Positions 43,865 through 54,099 of a stretch of 64,000 nucleotides of DNA are shown here, in pieces (the first letter of the stretch is position 1; the number at the start of each line of letters is the position of its first letter). The notes under the pieces were generated by a model. It saw only the letters and a program-made list of their open reading frames with translations, was not told the origin of the DNA and searched no databases. Made by a program: the position numbers and the translations under genes. The DNA comes from Myroides odoratimimus (GTDB lineage Bacteria; Bacteroidota; Bacteroidia; Flavobacteriales; Flavobacteriaceae), in the NCBI RefSeq assembly GCF_001485415.1, contig NZ_BCMQ01000006.1, positions 186,001 through 250,000 on the forward strand. The letters are read 5' to 3'.

Positions 43865-45994
43865 ATGAAAAGAAAGGACTTACAACATTTGACTATAAAT
43901 ACCTCAACAGTTAGAACACAGTCAGAAGCATCTGACTTCACTACTGCTGAAGGTATCGATATAAATAAAGTCTACAGTGAAGCTGACTTAGATAAAGTAG
44001 AACACATAGGCTTCGGAGCAGGGTTTGCGCCTAACTTACGTGGTCCTTATGCTACCATGTACGTACGCCGCCCATGGACTATACGTCAGTATGCGGGATT
44101 CTCTACTGCGGAAGAGAGTAATGCATTCTACAGACGTAACTTGGCTGCTGGACAAAAAGGACTATCTGTAGCCTTCGACTTAGCTACTCACCGTGGGTAT
44201 GACTCGGATCACGAGCGCGTAGTAGGTGATGTAGGTAAAGCTGGAGTAGCGATAGATAGCGTAGAGGATATGAAGATCTTATTCGATCAGATACCTCTAG
44301 GTGAGATGTCTGTATCTATGACGATGAACGGAGCTGTGCTTCCTGTTCTGGCTTTCTACATTGTAGCTGCTATGGAACAAGGAGTAGATAAGAGACTATT
44401 GTCAGGTACGATACAGAATGATATTCTAAAAGAGTTTATGGTGCGTAATACGTATATCTACCCTCCTACTCCTTCTATGAAGATCATCGCTGACATCTTT
44501 GACTACACGAGTACTCATATGCCGAAGTTTAACTCTATCTCTATCTCTGGATATCATATGCAAGAGGCAGGTGCTACAGCAGATATTGAGTTAGCTTATA
44601 CCTTGGCAGATGGACTAGAATATATCCGTACTGGACTTAATGCTGGTATGAAGATAGATGACTTCGCTCCTCGACTGTCATTCTTCTGGGCGATAGGAAT
44701 GAACCACTTCATGGAAATCGCTAAGATGCGTGCAGGTCGTATGCTATGGGCTAAGTTGCTAAAACAGTTCGAACCTAAATCTGATAAATCACTAGCTCTG
44801 CGTACACACTGTCAGACCTCTGGATGGAGTCTTACAGAGCAAGACCCGTTTAACAATGTGGCTCGTACTGCTATAGAAGCTGCTGCGGCTGCGTTCGGTG
44901 GGACACAGTCTCTACACACGAATGCGCTAGATGAGGCTATCGCCTTACCAACAGATTTCTCTGCGCGTATTGCTCGTAATACACAGATATTCTTACAAGA
45001 AGAGACTAAAATATGTAAAACAGTAGATCCTTGGGCAGGTAGTTATTATGTAGAGAGTCTTACACAAGAGATCGCTGAGAAAGCGTGGGCGCTGATAGAA
45101 GAAGTAGAAGAGTTAGGTGGGATGACTAAGGCTATCGAAGCAGGTATTCCTAAACTTCGTATAGAAGAAGCAGCTGCTCGTAAACAAGCTCGTATTGATA
45201 GTGGACAAGATGTTATCGTAGGAGTAAATAAGTATCGTCTTGAAAAAGAAGATCCATTACATATCTTGGAAGTAGATAATCAGACTGTGCGCAAGGCTCA
45301 GATAGATCGTCTAAACCATATTAAAGCTACTCGTGATAATACTAAAGTAGCTGAAGCACTAGCTGCATTAACACAATCAGCTAAGACTGGAGAAGGTAAC
45401 CTACTAGCTCTAGCAGTAGAAGCTGCTACACATAGAGCTACATTAGGAGAGATAAGTGACGCGTTAGAAAGCGTATTCGGAAGATTTAAAGCACAAATCC
45501 AATCTGTAAGTGGTGTGTATAGCAAAGAAATAAAAGATGATAAGAGCTTTAAGAAAGCTCGTGAACTAGCTGATAAATTCGCTGAAGTAGAAGGTCGTCG
45601 TCCTCGTATTATGATTGCGAAGATGGGGCAAGATGGTCATGACCGTGGAGCTAAGGTAGTTGCTACTGGTTATGCTGACGTTGGATTTGATGTGGATATA
45701 GGTCCGTTATTCCAAACGCCTGCAGAAGCTGCTAAACAAGCTGTAGAAAATGATGTACACGCATTAGGAGTTTCTTCTCTAGCTGCAGGTCATAAAACGT
45801 TAGTTCCTCAAGTAATAGAGGAGTTAAAGAAATACGGTAGAGATGATATTATGGTTATCGTAGGTGGGGTTATTCCTGCTCAAGATTACCAATTCTTATT
45901 CGATGCTGGCGCAGTAGCTGTATTTGGCCCTGGTACTAAAATCAGTGATGCAGCAATTACAATGTTAGAAATACTATTAGGTAATGATATGTAA
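43865..45994 (+). CDS. mutB: Methylmalonyl-CoA mutase large (catalytic) subunit
   Basis: The 709-residue catalytic subunit has the barrel with [39 protein letters not shown] and [16 protein letters not shown]. Its C-terminal B12-binding domain carries the adenosylcobalamin ligand motif DGHDRG (in [15 protein letters not shown]) and the [10 protein letters not shown] end. With mutA it makes a complete enzyme for propionate or methylmalonate metabolism. It depends on the adenosyltransferase encoded at 5347-5922. Confidence 0.97.
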   Translation: MKRKDLQHLTINTSTVRTQSEASDFTTAEGIDINKVYSEADLDKVEHIGFGAGFAPNLRGPYATMYVRRPWTIRQYAGFSTAEESNAFYRRNLAAGQKGLSVAFDLATHRGYDSDHERVVGDVGKAGVAIDSVEDMKILFDQIPLGEMSVSMTMNGAVLPVLAFYIVAAMEQGVDKRLLSGTIQNDILKEFMVRNTYIYPPTPSMKIIADIFDYTSTHMPKFNSISISGYHMQEAGATADIELAYTLADGLEYIRTGLNAGMKIDDFAPRLSFFWAIGMNHFMEIAKMRAGRMLWAKLLKQFEPKSDKSLALRTHCQTSGWSLTEQDPFNNVARTAIEAAAAAFGGTQSLHTNALDEAIALPTDFSARIARNTQIFLQEETKICKTVDPWAGSYYVESLTQEIAEKAWALIEEVEELGGMTKAIEAGIPKLRIEEAAARKQARIDSGQDVIVGVNKYRLEKEDPLHILEVDNQTVRKAQIDRLNHIKATRDNTKVAEALAALTQSAKTGEGNLLALAVEAATHRATLGEISDALESVFGRFKAQIQSVSGVYSKEIKDDKSFKKARELADKFAEVEGRRPRIMIAKMGQDGHDRGAKVVATGYADVGFDVDIGPLFQTPAEAAKQAVENDVHALGVSSLAAGHKTLVPQVIEELKKYGRDDIMVIVGGVIPAQDYQFLFDAGAVAVFGPGTKISDAAITMLEILLGNDM

Positions 45995-46010
45995 TCATCA
46001 TATGGTTATA

Positions 46011-46058
46011 AAAAGTAAAAGCTCTTCAGTGATTCTGAAGAGCTTTTACTTTTTTATA
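46011..46058. terminator. Long shared terminator after mutB
   Basis: A perfect 19-bp stem (46011-46029 with 46035-46053) and T run. Its inner part overlaps the last codons of the convergent membrane-protein gene. Confidence 0.92.
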
Positions 46059-46409
46059 ATTCATCCGAATAAAAACTATATTCGTGATAAACAATGGACT
46101 TGTATATATCAGTATGACTAAAATTTTATACTGTATTATAGCCAAAATAATTGCAACTATAAATGGAGATAATAATACAGCTATCCACAACCATCTTTTT
46201 TTCATTGATACTTTTGCCAGACTATAAACGAGGTACTTTTTGTTAAGTTTATATAGGGTTAGAATAACAACACTTACCACTAATGTAAGCAATAAACAAA
46301 AAAGTATACCTGATGCCTCAACAAAGACACTAAGACCAAGTATAAAACTAACGATAACAAGGAAGTAGAATAATAGTACATAAACTACAGCGTAGAATAA
46401 GTCTTTCAT
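46026..46409 (-). CDS. Small multi-pass membrane protein, unknown
   Basis: The 127-residue, very hydrophobic protein has four predicted membrane helices (about 4-24, 30-52, 72-92 and 95-112) and a short charged end (KKVKALQNH) written inside the mutB terminator. No family is recognised. Confidence 0.6.
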   Translation of the reverse strand: MKDLFYAVVYVLLFYFLVIVSFILGLSVFVEASGILFCLLLTLVVSVVILTLYKLNKKYLVYSLAKVSMKKRWLWIAVLLSPFIVAIILAIIQYKILVILIYTSPLFITNIVFIRMNYKKVKALQNH

Positions 46410-46476
46410 AAAATAAATTATAATACTAGTAGTTAGACTTTACAGTACTAATAGATTGTCTCCCTGATTACCTTCT

Positions 46477-47076
46477 TTAGAAAAGACCTTTTATAGTATC
46501 TACTACACTATATTCTATCAATACAGATACTAAGCATATCACTACGATAACACTTAAGATATAGATAAACTTAAGCATCCATCCTAAATCTTCCATTACA
46601 AACTGTTTTGCTGTAAAAGTATCAGGTCTATCTCTATCGTAAGTAATATCGAACTCTTCTCCTACAGGGTTATAGTCTCGTAGAGCTATGTATTTTTCAT
46701 TATAAGGATACTCGAAGTCAGTATCTTCTAGTTCTGGTTTATTCAATTTATACTGCATAGGTTTACCACGCACTATTTTGTTGTCCTTAGTAGTGAACTC
46801 CACGATAAGAATCTCTTTTTTCACATCTCCTCTACGGCTAGTAGCTAGGTCTTCATCGAAGTTTAGGTATGATTCATATTGTATTATTTTAGCAGTTGTA
46901 GTTATCCCTGCATATTTTAAACGTTGATTAGTGGTGTAGACCTTAATCATTGCTAAAAGTAGTAATACAGGTATAAATAATAAAAGATAAATCATATCCT
47001 GAATAGCAGCATAGATAACTATGACAATCATAATAATTGCTGCAGGATAGTATATTTTTTCAAGTTGTCTGACCAT
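46477..47076 (-). CDS. Membrane protein with DUF3592-like domain
   Basis: The 199-residue protein has two N-terminal membrane helices (about 10-45), a beta-rich soluble middle (GITTTAKIIQYESYLNF, then NPVGEEFDITYDRDRPDTF) and one or two C-terminal helices (about 168-198). This arrangement and the final ITYDRDRPD pattern recall DUF3592. The function is unknown. The gene before it on the same strand is also a small membrane protein. Confidence 0.6.
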   Translation of the reverse strand: MVRQLEKIYYPAAIIMIVIVIYAAIQDMIYLLLFIPVLLLLAMIKVYTTNQRLKYAGITTTAKIIQYESYLNFDEDLATSRRGDVKKEILIVEFTTKDNKIVRGKPMQYKLNKPELEDTDFEYPYNEKYIALRDYNPVGEEFDITYDRDRPDTFTAKQFVMEDLGWMLKFIYILSVIVVICLVSVLIEYSVVDTIKGLF

Positions 47077-47269
47077 AATAAAGTAATTTACATTACAATT
47101 TAATCATTTTTTTATTAATACGAAAAATAGATGCTTAGAAAATAGACTAGTTACTATACATACTGACAATAAAGAGCATTCCTCTACATACAATGCAAAA
47201 AGAAAAAAGCTTATCAATAGCACTTCGTGTAATAAAAATAAAATAAAGTACCTTTGTATCCATAAATAG

Positions 47270-48526
47270 ATGAAGTATATGACATTCGAAGACTTACAAT
47301 TAAATAAGAATATATTACGTGCCATAGATGAGCTAGGTTACAAAGAACCTACTCCTATTCAACAAAAAGCAATCCCTTTTATCTTAGCTGAAAAGGATTT
47401 GATAGGATGTGCACAGACTGGTACAGGTAAAACAGCTGCCTTTGCAATGCCTATTATTCACTATTTACACAAACTTGGAAATACTAAAAAAGCAAAGAAA
47501 GCTAAAGTACTGATCGTTACTCCTACTCGTGAACTAGCTGTTCAGATAGGCGATAACTTCGAAAAATACGCTAAGTATACTAATGTGACGTATATCACAC
47601 TATATGGAGGTATGTCTATCAAGCCCCAAATAGAACAATTAAACAAAGGTGCAGATGTGATTATTGGTACTCCTGGTCGTCTATTGGACTTATATAAACA
47701 AAAACACTTAGATCTAGATCATCTACACTTTTTAGTATTAGATGAAGCAGACTTAATGTTAGATATGGGATTCATTGATGATGTCAAAAAGTTAATACAA
47801 CTTACTCCTTCTAATAGACAGACCTTATTATTCTCTGCTACCATGCCACTCCCTATTAGAGAGTTAGCCCATGAATTCTTACAAAAACCAGAATATGTAG
47901 CAGTAGATCCTATTTCTTCAACTGCACAATCTGTTAAACAAAAAGTGTACTTCGTAGAGAAAGGAGACAAGAAAAAGCTATTATACCATATCATCCGTAA
48001 CGAAAAGTTATCTGATGTACTTGTATTCACTCGTACAAAGGCTGGTGCTGATACTGTAGTAGAATCACTTAAAAAGAACGGTGTCAATGCTGAGCCATTC
48101 CATGGAGATATGTCACAAACAGCTAGACAAGCTGCTTTAGATAGCTTTAAAAACAAAGAAACAAAAGTACTAGTAGCTACTGATATAGCTGCTCGTGGTA
48201 TCGATATAGATAATCTACCTGTTGTAATTAACTATGACTTACCGAATATCCCAGAGACCTTTGTACACCGTATCGGGCGTACTGGTAGAGCTGGTAATGA
48301 TGGAGTAGCTATCTCTTTCTGTGATAAATCTGAGAAGACCTATTGGGAGGCTATTTGTAAGTTCGGTAGATTACAACCAAAGATTGTTACGGATCATCCT
48401 TTCCCTTGGAAAGAGACTACTACTAAAGATGGTCAAACTCCTAAAAAAGATTATAGAAAAAAACCTGGGCAGAGCAATTCTCGTAAATCAGAAAACTCTA
48501 AAAAGAATAAAAAACGTTGGTATTAG
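47270..48526 (+). CDS. DEAD-box ATP-dependent RNA helicase (RhlE-like)
   Basis: The 418-residue protein has the Q motif FEDLQLNKNILRAI...YKEPTPIQ, motif I AQTGTGKTAAF, Ia PTRELAVQ, DEAD in VLDEADLMLDMGF, SAT, and HRIGRTGRAG. A basic disordered tail (about 375-418) may hold RNA. The start may be 47270 or the ATG at 47279; a -7 box TACCTTTG at 47249-47256 suits either. The stop codon lies in the loop of its own terminator. Confidence 0.94.
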   Translation: MKYMTFEDLQLNKNILRAIDELGYKEPTPIQQKAIPFILAEKDLIGCAQTGTGKTAAFAMPIIHYLHKLGNTKKAKKAKVLIVTPTRELAVQIGDNFEKYAKYTNVTYITLYGGMSIKPQIEQLNKGADVIIGTPGRLLDLYKQKHLDLDHLHFLVLDEADLMLDMGFIDDVKKLIQLTPSNRQTLLFSATMPLPIRELAHEFLQKPEYVAVDPISSTAQSVKQKVYFVEKGDKKKLLYHIIRNEKLSDVLVFTRTKAGADTVVESLKKNGVNAEPFHGDMSQTARQAALDSFKNKETKVLVATDIAARGIDIDNLPVVINYDLPNIPETFVHRIGRTGRAGNDGVAISFCDKSEKTYWEAICKFGRLQPKIVTDHPFPWKETTTKDGQTPKKDYRKKPGQSNSRKSENSKKNKKRWY

Positions 48527-48540
48527 TACTAACGTTTTTT
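48510..48540 (+). terminator. Helicase terminator overlapping its stop codon
   Basis: AAAAACGTTGGTA (48510-48522) pairs with TACTAACGTTTTT (48527-48539, one wobble). The loop TTAG holds the TAG stop. Confidence 0.8.
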
Positions 48541-48578
48541 GCTTTATATTTGATCTTAACAATTGCTATTATACAACT

Positions 48579-49244
48579 ATGAAAAAGATCTTTAAATACT
48601 CTTTCTACTTAGCACTACTCGTCTTATTCCTTATATGGTTTGCAAACTATAGAGTAACTAATACTACCAAAGAACAACTGTACAGCTCTGTAAATGAAAT
48701 ACCTCATAACAAAGTGGGTATGGTACTCGGAACTACTAAATTACTTGCAGGAGGCTATGTAAACTACTACTTCACCTATAGAATAGAAGCTACAGCAGCT
48801 CTCTATAAAGCAGGCAAAATAGATTATATCGTAGTGAGTGGAGACCACAGTCGCAATGACTATAACGAACCTAAAGATATGGAACAAGCCCTAATAGAAC
48901 AGGGTGTTCCTAAAGAAAAGATATACCTAGATTATGCAGGACTACGTACATTAGACTCTGTCTATCGAATGCAAGCTATCTTTGGACAAGATAGTTTTAC
49001 AATTATCTCTCAACCCTTTCACAATGAAAGAGCTGTCTACATCGCTAATCATCTTGATCTTAAAACAGTTGCTTATAACGCACAAGATGTCTCTCGTAAC
49101 TTTGGTTTTAAAACCATGCTTAGAGAAAAGTTCGCTAGAGTAAAGGTATTATTAGATAACCTAATCAACAAAAAGCCTAAACACCTAGGAGCTCCTGTTC
49201 AAATAGGAGAAGGTATAATACAAGAAAGAGCTCAAGATAAATAA
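48579..49244 (+). CDS. SanA/YdcF-family (DUF218) membrane protein
   Basis: The ATG at 48579 (MKKIFKYSFYLALLVLF) starts 221 residues with one N-terminal membrane helix. A DUF218 domain follows: KVGMVLGTTKLLAGG, YIVVSGDHSRNDYNEPKDM, IYLDYAGLRTLDSVYRM and IISQPFHNERAVYIA. SanA is linked to envelope permeability and vancomycin tolerance in enterobacteria; the same role is only inferred here. A longer frame from 48321 overlaps the helicase and is not real. Confidence 0.88.
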   Translation: MKKIFKYSFYLALLVLFLIWFANYRVTNTTKEQLYSSVNEIPHNKVGMVLGTTKLLAGGYVNYYFTYRIEATAALYKAGKIDYIVVSGDHSRNDYNEPKDMEQALIEQGVPKEKIYLDYAGLRTLDSVYRMQAIFGQDSFTIISQPFHNERAVYIANHLDLKTVAYNAQDVSRNFGFKTMLREKFARVKVLLDNLINKKPKHLGAPVQIGEGIIQERAQDK

Positions 49245-49260
49245 CCTTGAGCTCTTTCTA
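49223..49260 (+). terminator. Terminator overlapping the SanA-like stop
   Basis: A 14-bp stem (49223-49236 with 49246-49259) has the TAA stop in its loop; the T run is weak. Confidence 0.65.
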
Positions 49261-49265
49261 TAAAA

Positions 49266-49293
49266 CAAAGTCCCTGATCTTTCAGGGACTTTG
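49266..49293 (-). terminator. Terminator of the secreted-protein cluster
   Basis: CAAAGTCCCTGA (49266-49277) pairs with 49282-49293 around TCTT; TTTTAT follows on the minus strand. Confidence 0.8.
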
Positions 49294-49326
49294 TGCGCAA
49301 AAAAATATTAACAAAATACTCGAATG

Positions 49327-50718
49327 TTAATTAATTTGTCTAATTAACATACCTGGGTAAATGTTCTTAGCGTTACCAGAGAATGAAGTAGCTTTAATCT
49401 TTTGTACTTCACCTGCATTATTTGCAGCATTCTCAGCTTGTTCTACATCAGCCTCGAATCGGTTATCCCATATTTTATTTTTCTCAGCTTTAATAACTGT
49501 AACTCTTTTATATTTTGTAACCTTAGTTTCTGGATCTTCAGTTTTCTCTAATACTTCAAATTTATCACCAGCCTCTACATCTTCTTTCATACCAATGAAT
49601 GCTGTAATCTCAGACTCAGTTGTAGCAAGAGGAGTTTTAGTACGGAAAGGCTCATATTTCTTCTGTAATTTAGCAATTACATTATCAATAGAACGAACAG
49701 CGGCACGCTCTACCAATTCTTTTTCAGAAACTTTAGAGAAAGTAGTAGATTGAATATCTGCCCAAGCAGTTTCTGTTCCTACTAATTTTAATTTAAACAA
49801 TCCAGATTTGATAAACTGATCAGCGCTGTTTGCATTGTAGTATTTTGTATAGAATGTAGCTGCGGCTTCCTCAGTCCAATCTAATTGGAATAAGAATGCT
49901 GTCGCTTTTACCACATATCCTTTACCTGCAACAGAAGCTCCTGATTGTACCGCAGAGTTAGTAGTCGCAGCTGCTTTACCTCCAATTAATCCAGTAACAG
50001 CAGCAGTCGTAGCTGACAATTGTCTAGCCATTTCTTCTTTACTAATATAGTTAAAACGTACTCCTACTACGAATGTATTAGAAATTAAGTTCTCTCCTGC
50101 ATCTTCTAACATTGCTTTACCTCTAGTTGATTTATCAGCAATATCTTTATCAAATACAGAAGCATTGTATAATCCACGTTCTTTGATCAGCTCCATATTA
50201 TAAGGAGATTGAGTAGACGCATCATATTTACCTGCATTAAACCATTTAGCAACTAACTTATCTCCAACATTATTCTGAGCTAAGAACTTGATAAATTGAG
50301 CTGTTACTTTATCAGTACTAGTAGTATCTACCACACCTGCAGTGTTATCACTAGCTACACTCTTACCGAATTTACCTAGAGACTTACCTAACCCACCTTT
50401 TTTCTTACCAGAGTCTTCTTTTCCTCCAACAGCAGCAATCTCTGCTTCTGTTACTGGATATTGACTAGGTTTAAAAGAACGTAAAGACTTATCTAAGTTA
50501 TGGTCATTAAACTTCTCTGGAAGAGGTGTTTTAAAGAATGTCTCTTTAATGATTTGTCCTTTTAAGTTTCCATTTCCATTAATACCGTGGTCATCCACGA
50601 TGATAGTATATAATGAACTACGCATATAGTCATCAGCTACTTGTTTTTTATCTTGAGCAAAAGCTGCAATTGATGATACTACTAATGAAGCAGTAATCAT
50701 AAATGTTATTTTATTCAT
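49327..50718 (-). CDS. Secreted protein of unknown function (cluster gene 5)
   Basis: The 463-residue protein has a signal peptide ending SIAAFAQ. Long Lys/Ala/Glu-rich regions surround a Gly/Lys linker (GGKEDSGKKKGGLGKSLGKF). A stretch GEVQKIKATSFSGNAKNIYPG ends the protein. It is the last gene of a five-gene run (53672-49327) of exported proteins, 21 bases after the previous gene. I do not recognise a domain. Confidence 0.7.
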   Translation of the reverse strand: MNKITFMITASLVVSSIAAFAQDKKQVADDYMRSSLYTIIVDDHGINGNGNLKGQIIKETFFKTPLPEKFNDHNLDKSLRSFKPSQYPVTEAEIAAVGGKEDSGKKKGGLGKSLGKFGKSVASDNTAGVVDTTSTDKVTAQFIKFLAQNNVGDKLVAKWFNAGKYDASTQSPYNMELIKERGLYNASVFDKDIADKSTRGKAMLEDAGENLISNTFVVGVRFNYISKEEMARQLSATTAAVTGLIGGKAAATTNSAVQSGASVAGKGYVVKATAFLFQLDWTEEAAATFYTKYYNANSADQFIKSGLFKLKLVGTETAWADIQSTTFSKVSEKELVERAAVRSIDNVIAKLQKKYEPFRTKTPLATTESEITAFIGMKEDVEAGDKFEVLEKTEDPETKVTKYKRVTVIKAEKNKIWDNRFEADVEQAENAANNAGEVQKIKATSFSGNAKNIYPGMLIRQIN

Positions 50719-50739
50719 ATTAGTATTTTTTTTTGAGTA

Positions 50740-51675
50740 TTATCTTCTTAAGACAACATAAGTGTCTCCTTTTCTTTTAGCAAATGCAGTACCAACAGCT
50801 TTCCATGCCTCGATTCTTTGTTGCTCTAAACTTACTGCATCATTGTACATTTTAATTTCAAAGTCTAGATCAGCTTTTACCTGTGCCTTCATCTCGCGTT
50901 GTAAAGCTATCGCAGCTGAATAACACTTAGATTCTGGGAAAATAGTTACTAAGTATTGACCAGCTTCATGTGCTCCATAAGCATCTTGCTGTGCATTCCA
51001 TGCAGCCTTAGCCTTATTAAAGTTTTCCATACAAGCATGATCTACATACAACTGATAAACTTTTTCAGCAGCTTTCATACCTGCATCATAACCTTTACTA
51101 CACTCTGGAATCGCTGTTAATAAAAACATCGCTTCTTCAAAGTTTTTTTGGTTAGCTAAGCTTTCTGCTTTCTTGATTATAGTAGTATAATTCCCATCAT
51201 AGTATGCTATAATCTTCTTCTTACTATCTTCTATAAAAGCAACTACATCTTTATTCTTTGCATTTAGCTTTTTAAATGCATTGATATAAGCCTTAGTTTC
51301 ACTCTCACCGACTCCTTTTAAGTTTACTGAAGTTGATGCAAATACCTTTTGCCCAAAAGAATCACCAATGAATAAATTCATCTCTAAGTCTAATACAAAA
51401 GATCTGGGTGGGCCAGGTAGTATATTCTTTTCTACTACATTAAACTCAGGTGTAATAGCGAACTGAGCATAACCATCTGAAGAGCCTAATCCATTAGCTG
51501 CAACTATACTTTTTAACTTAGTCTTTAATTGTCCCTCTGCTCCAGAGTATAAACCATCTGTCTGCTCTGGTATAGACGCCATTAATGATATTTCACATTT
51601 ATCTGTTTGACCATATGTAAACAAACTCGCGAATAACAATAAGGCAACAGATATTTTTCCTATAACTCTATTCAT
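50740..51675 (-). CDS. Secreted protein of unknown function (cluster gene 4)
   Basis: The 311-residue protein has a signal peptide ending FTYGQ. The N-terminal half (about 25-150) has a beta/alpha pattern recalling LPP20/CsgG-like lipoprotein domains (LKSIVAANGLGSSDGYAQFA). The C-terminal half is helical and TPR-like with several Cys (LLTAIPECSKGYDAG, then HACMENFNKAKAAW). It lies 7 bases after gene 3 in the same operon. The function is unknown. Confidence 0.7.
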   Translation of the reverse strand: MNRVIGKISVALLLFASLFTYGQTDKCEISLMASIPEQTDGLYSGAEGQLKTKLKSIVAANGLGSSDGYAQFAITPEFNVVEKNILPGPPRSFVLDLEMNLFIGDSFGQKVFASTSVNLKGVGESETKAYINAFKKLNAKNKDVVAFIEDSKKKIIAYYDGNYTTIIKKAESLANQKNFEEAMFLLTAIPECSKGYDAGMKAAEKVYQLYVDHACMENFNKAKAAWNAQQDAYGAHEAGQYLVTIFPESKCYSAAIALQREMKAQVKADLDFEIKMYNDAVSLEQQRIEAWKAVGTAFAKRKGDTYVVLRR

Positions 51676-51682
51676 AGTACTC

Positions 51683-52630
51683 TTATTTCTCTCCGATTAC
51701 TAAAGCAGCTCTTCCTAATCCTCTGTTGATTAATTTAGCATCTAAATTATATGGTGCTTTCTTTAAGAAAGTTCTTAACTCACGAGCAAAACCATCGGTG
51801 TCCTGAGCCATACCATTAGCTTTATAAAGAGGAATACGTACACTCTCATATAAAGTCATTGTCTCTGTAGCATCTGCTTTACTAAAACGGTGATTAACTG
51901 TTTTCTCTGCTAACCAGTTATCAATAACCTCTGTTAACTCAGTTCCATCAAATTCAGTTTCTAAATCAACACCTGATCCATTGTCAAATACTAAAATATC
52001 TAGTGTTACCTCTCTTCCGTTTGTTAATAAGTCATCGAAGTGAGCTTGTAACTGATTAACGAAACTGTCCATATTCACTAATACAGCTTCTTCTAATAAC
52101 ACAGCTACATCAGCTGAGAAAGATGGTGCTCCAGTACCTTGAGCACCTGCTACTTGTTTACTTGTATAAGCATCTAAAGCTCTTAAGTTATAAGTAATAG
52201 ACTTCTTAGGTCCCGTAGCATTGATAGTCCAATCTACTTCTAATATAATATCAGACTTAGCTGTACGTCTTACTCTATCTAATGGGCTTTCTGCTAATGC
52301 TGCACCAGAAGCTTTACTTGTAATCAAGTTATTCTCAGCATTAGTTTTATTAATAGCTTTCATCGTTGCAGATAAGTCTTTAAGAGGGAATCCTCTATCT
52401 GCCATTAGAATATTAATCTTAGAAATTACATTCATCAAATCAGAATGTAAAAGTGCTAATTTATAATCTGGAATATATTCTTCTACCCCTTGGTTATAAT
52501 ATACTTCCATTACTCTATTCTTTGTACACCATGAGTCAGAAGGAACCACCATTAAAGATGGTTTCTTAGCTTGTGCAAACATTCCTACACTCAAAAGGCA
52601 TAGACAAATAGTCAAAAATTTATTTTTCAT
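51683..52630 (-). CDS. Secreted DUF6175-like protein (cluster gene 3)
   Basis: The 315-residue protein has a signal peptide ending VGMFAQ. KKPSLMVVPSDSWCTKNRVM and a conserved-looking RGFPLKDLSATMKAI segment recall a Bacteroidota family I know as DUF6175; this is from memory. The central part (IILEVDWTINATGPKKSITY) may bind partners as CsgG-like domains do. It overlaps gene 2 by 11 bases, so the two are coupled. Confidence 0.68.
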   Translation of the reverse strand: MKNKFLTICLCLLSVGMFAQAKKPSLMVVPSDSWCTKNRVMEVYYNQGVEEYIPDYKLALLHSDLMNVISKINILMADRGFPLKDLSATMKAINKTNAENNLITSKASGAALAESPLDRVRRTAKSDIILEVDWTINATGPKKSITYNLRALDAYTSKQVAGAQGTGAPSFSADVAVLLEEAVLVNMDSFVNQLQAHFDDLLTNGREVTLDILVFDNGSGVDLETEFDGTELTEVIDNWLAEKTVNHRFSKADATETMTLYESVRIPLYKANGMAQDTDGFARELRTFLKKAPYNLDAKLINRGLGRAALVIGEK

Positions 52631-53126
52631 AGCTTTTTATTTTTACAATTTTATCTTTTTCAAGTCTTTTAATTATCTCTTTGCGAGCTACAGTTACCTC
52701 TACACTATAAGATTCATAACTGATTCCGTGTTTAACTACATTACTTTGAAATGCAATTCTCTTTACAGAGGTATACTTTCTATTCTTACCTCCTTTTTTA
52801 AAGAATTTGTCGAAGTACTTTTTATACTTCTCTTCAGCATTAGGCTCAGTTACGATAGGTTTTACAGAACACTCTCTTTTATCCGTTACGATTCCCTGAA
52901 ACATTACTGTTTTTATAGCCATCTCTTTAGCTTCAGCGATAACCGCACTCCTATTCTTACCAGTAGCATATACTTGTACTACTTCATTACCGTACATATC
53001 TGCACTCACACACTCTACTGTCTTACCAGTATAGAAGCTAGCCATAGTATTAGTAGGCTTGCTTTTACACGACAGAACTAAGAGTATTAGAGATAGTACG
53101 GATAACCGAATTACTTTATTGATCAT
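52620..53126 (-). CDS. Lipoprotein of unknown function (cluster gene 2)
   Basis: The 168-residue protein has a lipoprotein signal ending LLVLSC (Cys about residue 20). VMFQGIVTDKRECSVKP and KYKKYFDKFFKKGGKNRKY resemble matching parts of its neighbour at 53172, which makes the two tandem paralogues. It has about 17 percent Lys. It is translated into gene 3 with an 11-base overlap. Confidence 0.7.
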   Translation of the reverse strand: MINKVIRLSVLSLILLVLSCKSKPTNTMASFYTGKTVECVSADMYGNEVVQVYATGKNRSAVIAEAKEMAIKTVMFQGIVTDKRECSVKPIVTEPNAEEKYKKYFDKFFKKGGKNRKYTSVKRIAFQSNVVKHGISYESYSVEVTVARKEIIKRLEKDKIVKIKSYEK

Positions 53127-53171
53127 CCTATTATTTTTTTAATTAGTAGTACCAGCGTACATATAAGTTGA

Positions 53172-53672
53172 TTAGAATCCAGCAGATAAACTCTTAACGA
53201 TACCTGCTACTTCTAAGTCTTTACGTAATAAATCTTTAGATACAGATACCACATATCCTACTTTGTATTCTTTTTTACTTACCTTGATTACTTCTGGAAC
53301 TGAAGAAGAAATAGAAGCATATTTTAAATAAGGACTTTCTTTACCAAAGAAAGTATTGAAGTAATCTGCTTTTTCATGTTGAACTGAAGCATCTTTTATA
53401 AGAGGACGTTGAGAAACACACCCTACTCCATTCGCTGCAAAACCACGAAACAAAACTCCATGTACAGCATTTTTCTTAGCTTCTTCATTAGGAATTACAG
53501 CCTTATTACTGTACGTCCATATCTTTACTAAGAATGTTCCTTCACTTCCTGTACCTGCACACTCAATATCATATTTCCATTGAGCTGCTTCTTTTTTAGG
53601 ATTAGAAGCGAAACTTATATGAGCAGAAAAAGTTAATACTGCACATACTAAAACAAGTAGATATCTATTCAT
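53172..53672 (-). CDS. Secreted protein of unknown function (cluster gene 1)
   Basis: The 166-residue protein has a signal peptide ending ISFAS. VLFRGFAANGVGCVSQRPLI and YFNTFFGKESPYLKY align by eye with its neighbour, with shared single Cys and a Phe-Phe pair. It opens the five-gene run. The family is unknown to me. Confidence 0.7.
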   Translation of the reverse strand: MNRYLLVLVCAVLTFSAHISFASNPKKEAAQWKYDIECAGTGSEGTFLVKIWTYSNKAVIPNEEAKKNAVHGVLFRGFAANGVGCVSQRPLIKDASVQHEKADYFNTFFGKESPYLKYASISSSVPEVIKVSKKEYKVGYVVSVSKDLLRKDLEVAGIVKSLSAGF

Positions 53673-54099
53673 TTTTTCAAAACTTTATATTATACAAATA
53701 CTTTATCTTACATTTTTAACACAAATTTATACCATATAAATAAATAAATTACAAAAAACACTTATACTATTCAAACAAATCGTATCAAAGCCAATAAAAC
53801 CATAATCAAATGGGTGAAAGAATATTTTTTATGAGTAAACCATATAACTATTCACCTCTTTCCTTGTATTATTCAACTATATTATACAAAACAACTAAGA
53901 AGAATATCTACTAAATATTTGATTTACTTCATTACGTAATTAAACAGATGAATAATAAAAATCTCAATACAGACTAATCAGCACATTATTCATGTACATT
54001 ATGCACATTTTTTAGCTATATATTAAAAACAAATACCCCCTAACAAACATATTGTCTATTAGGGGGTATCCTATACCTTACTCACTTAACAAAGCGATG
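53673..54099. other. Intergenic stretch without a recognisable gene
   Basis: This is AT-rich. It has a loose GGTGAA/TTCACC pairing (about 53813-53858) and, at its end, a terminator for the next gene. Nothing else is seen. Confidence 0.5.
54033..54069 (-). terminator. Terminator of the Spy/CpxP-like gene
   Basis: ATACCCCCTAA (54033-54043) pairs with 54059-54069; a T-rich stretch follows on the minus strand. Confidence 0.78.

Noticed and set aside
48321..48578. Upstream extension of the SanA-like frame
   Set aside because: It overlaps the helicase 3' end and its terminator; the membrane-helix start at 48579 is natural.
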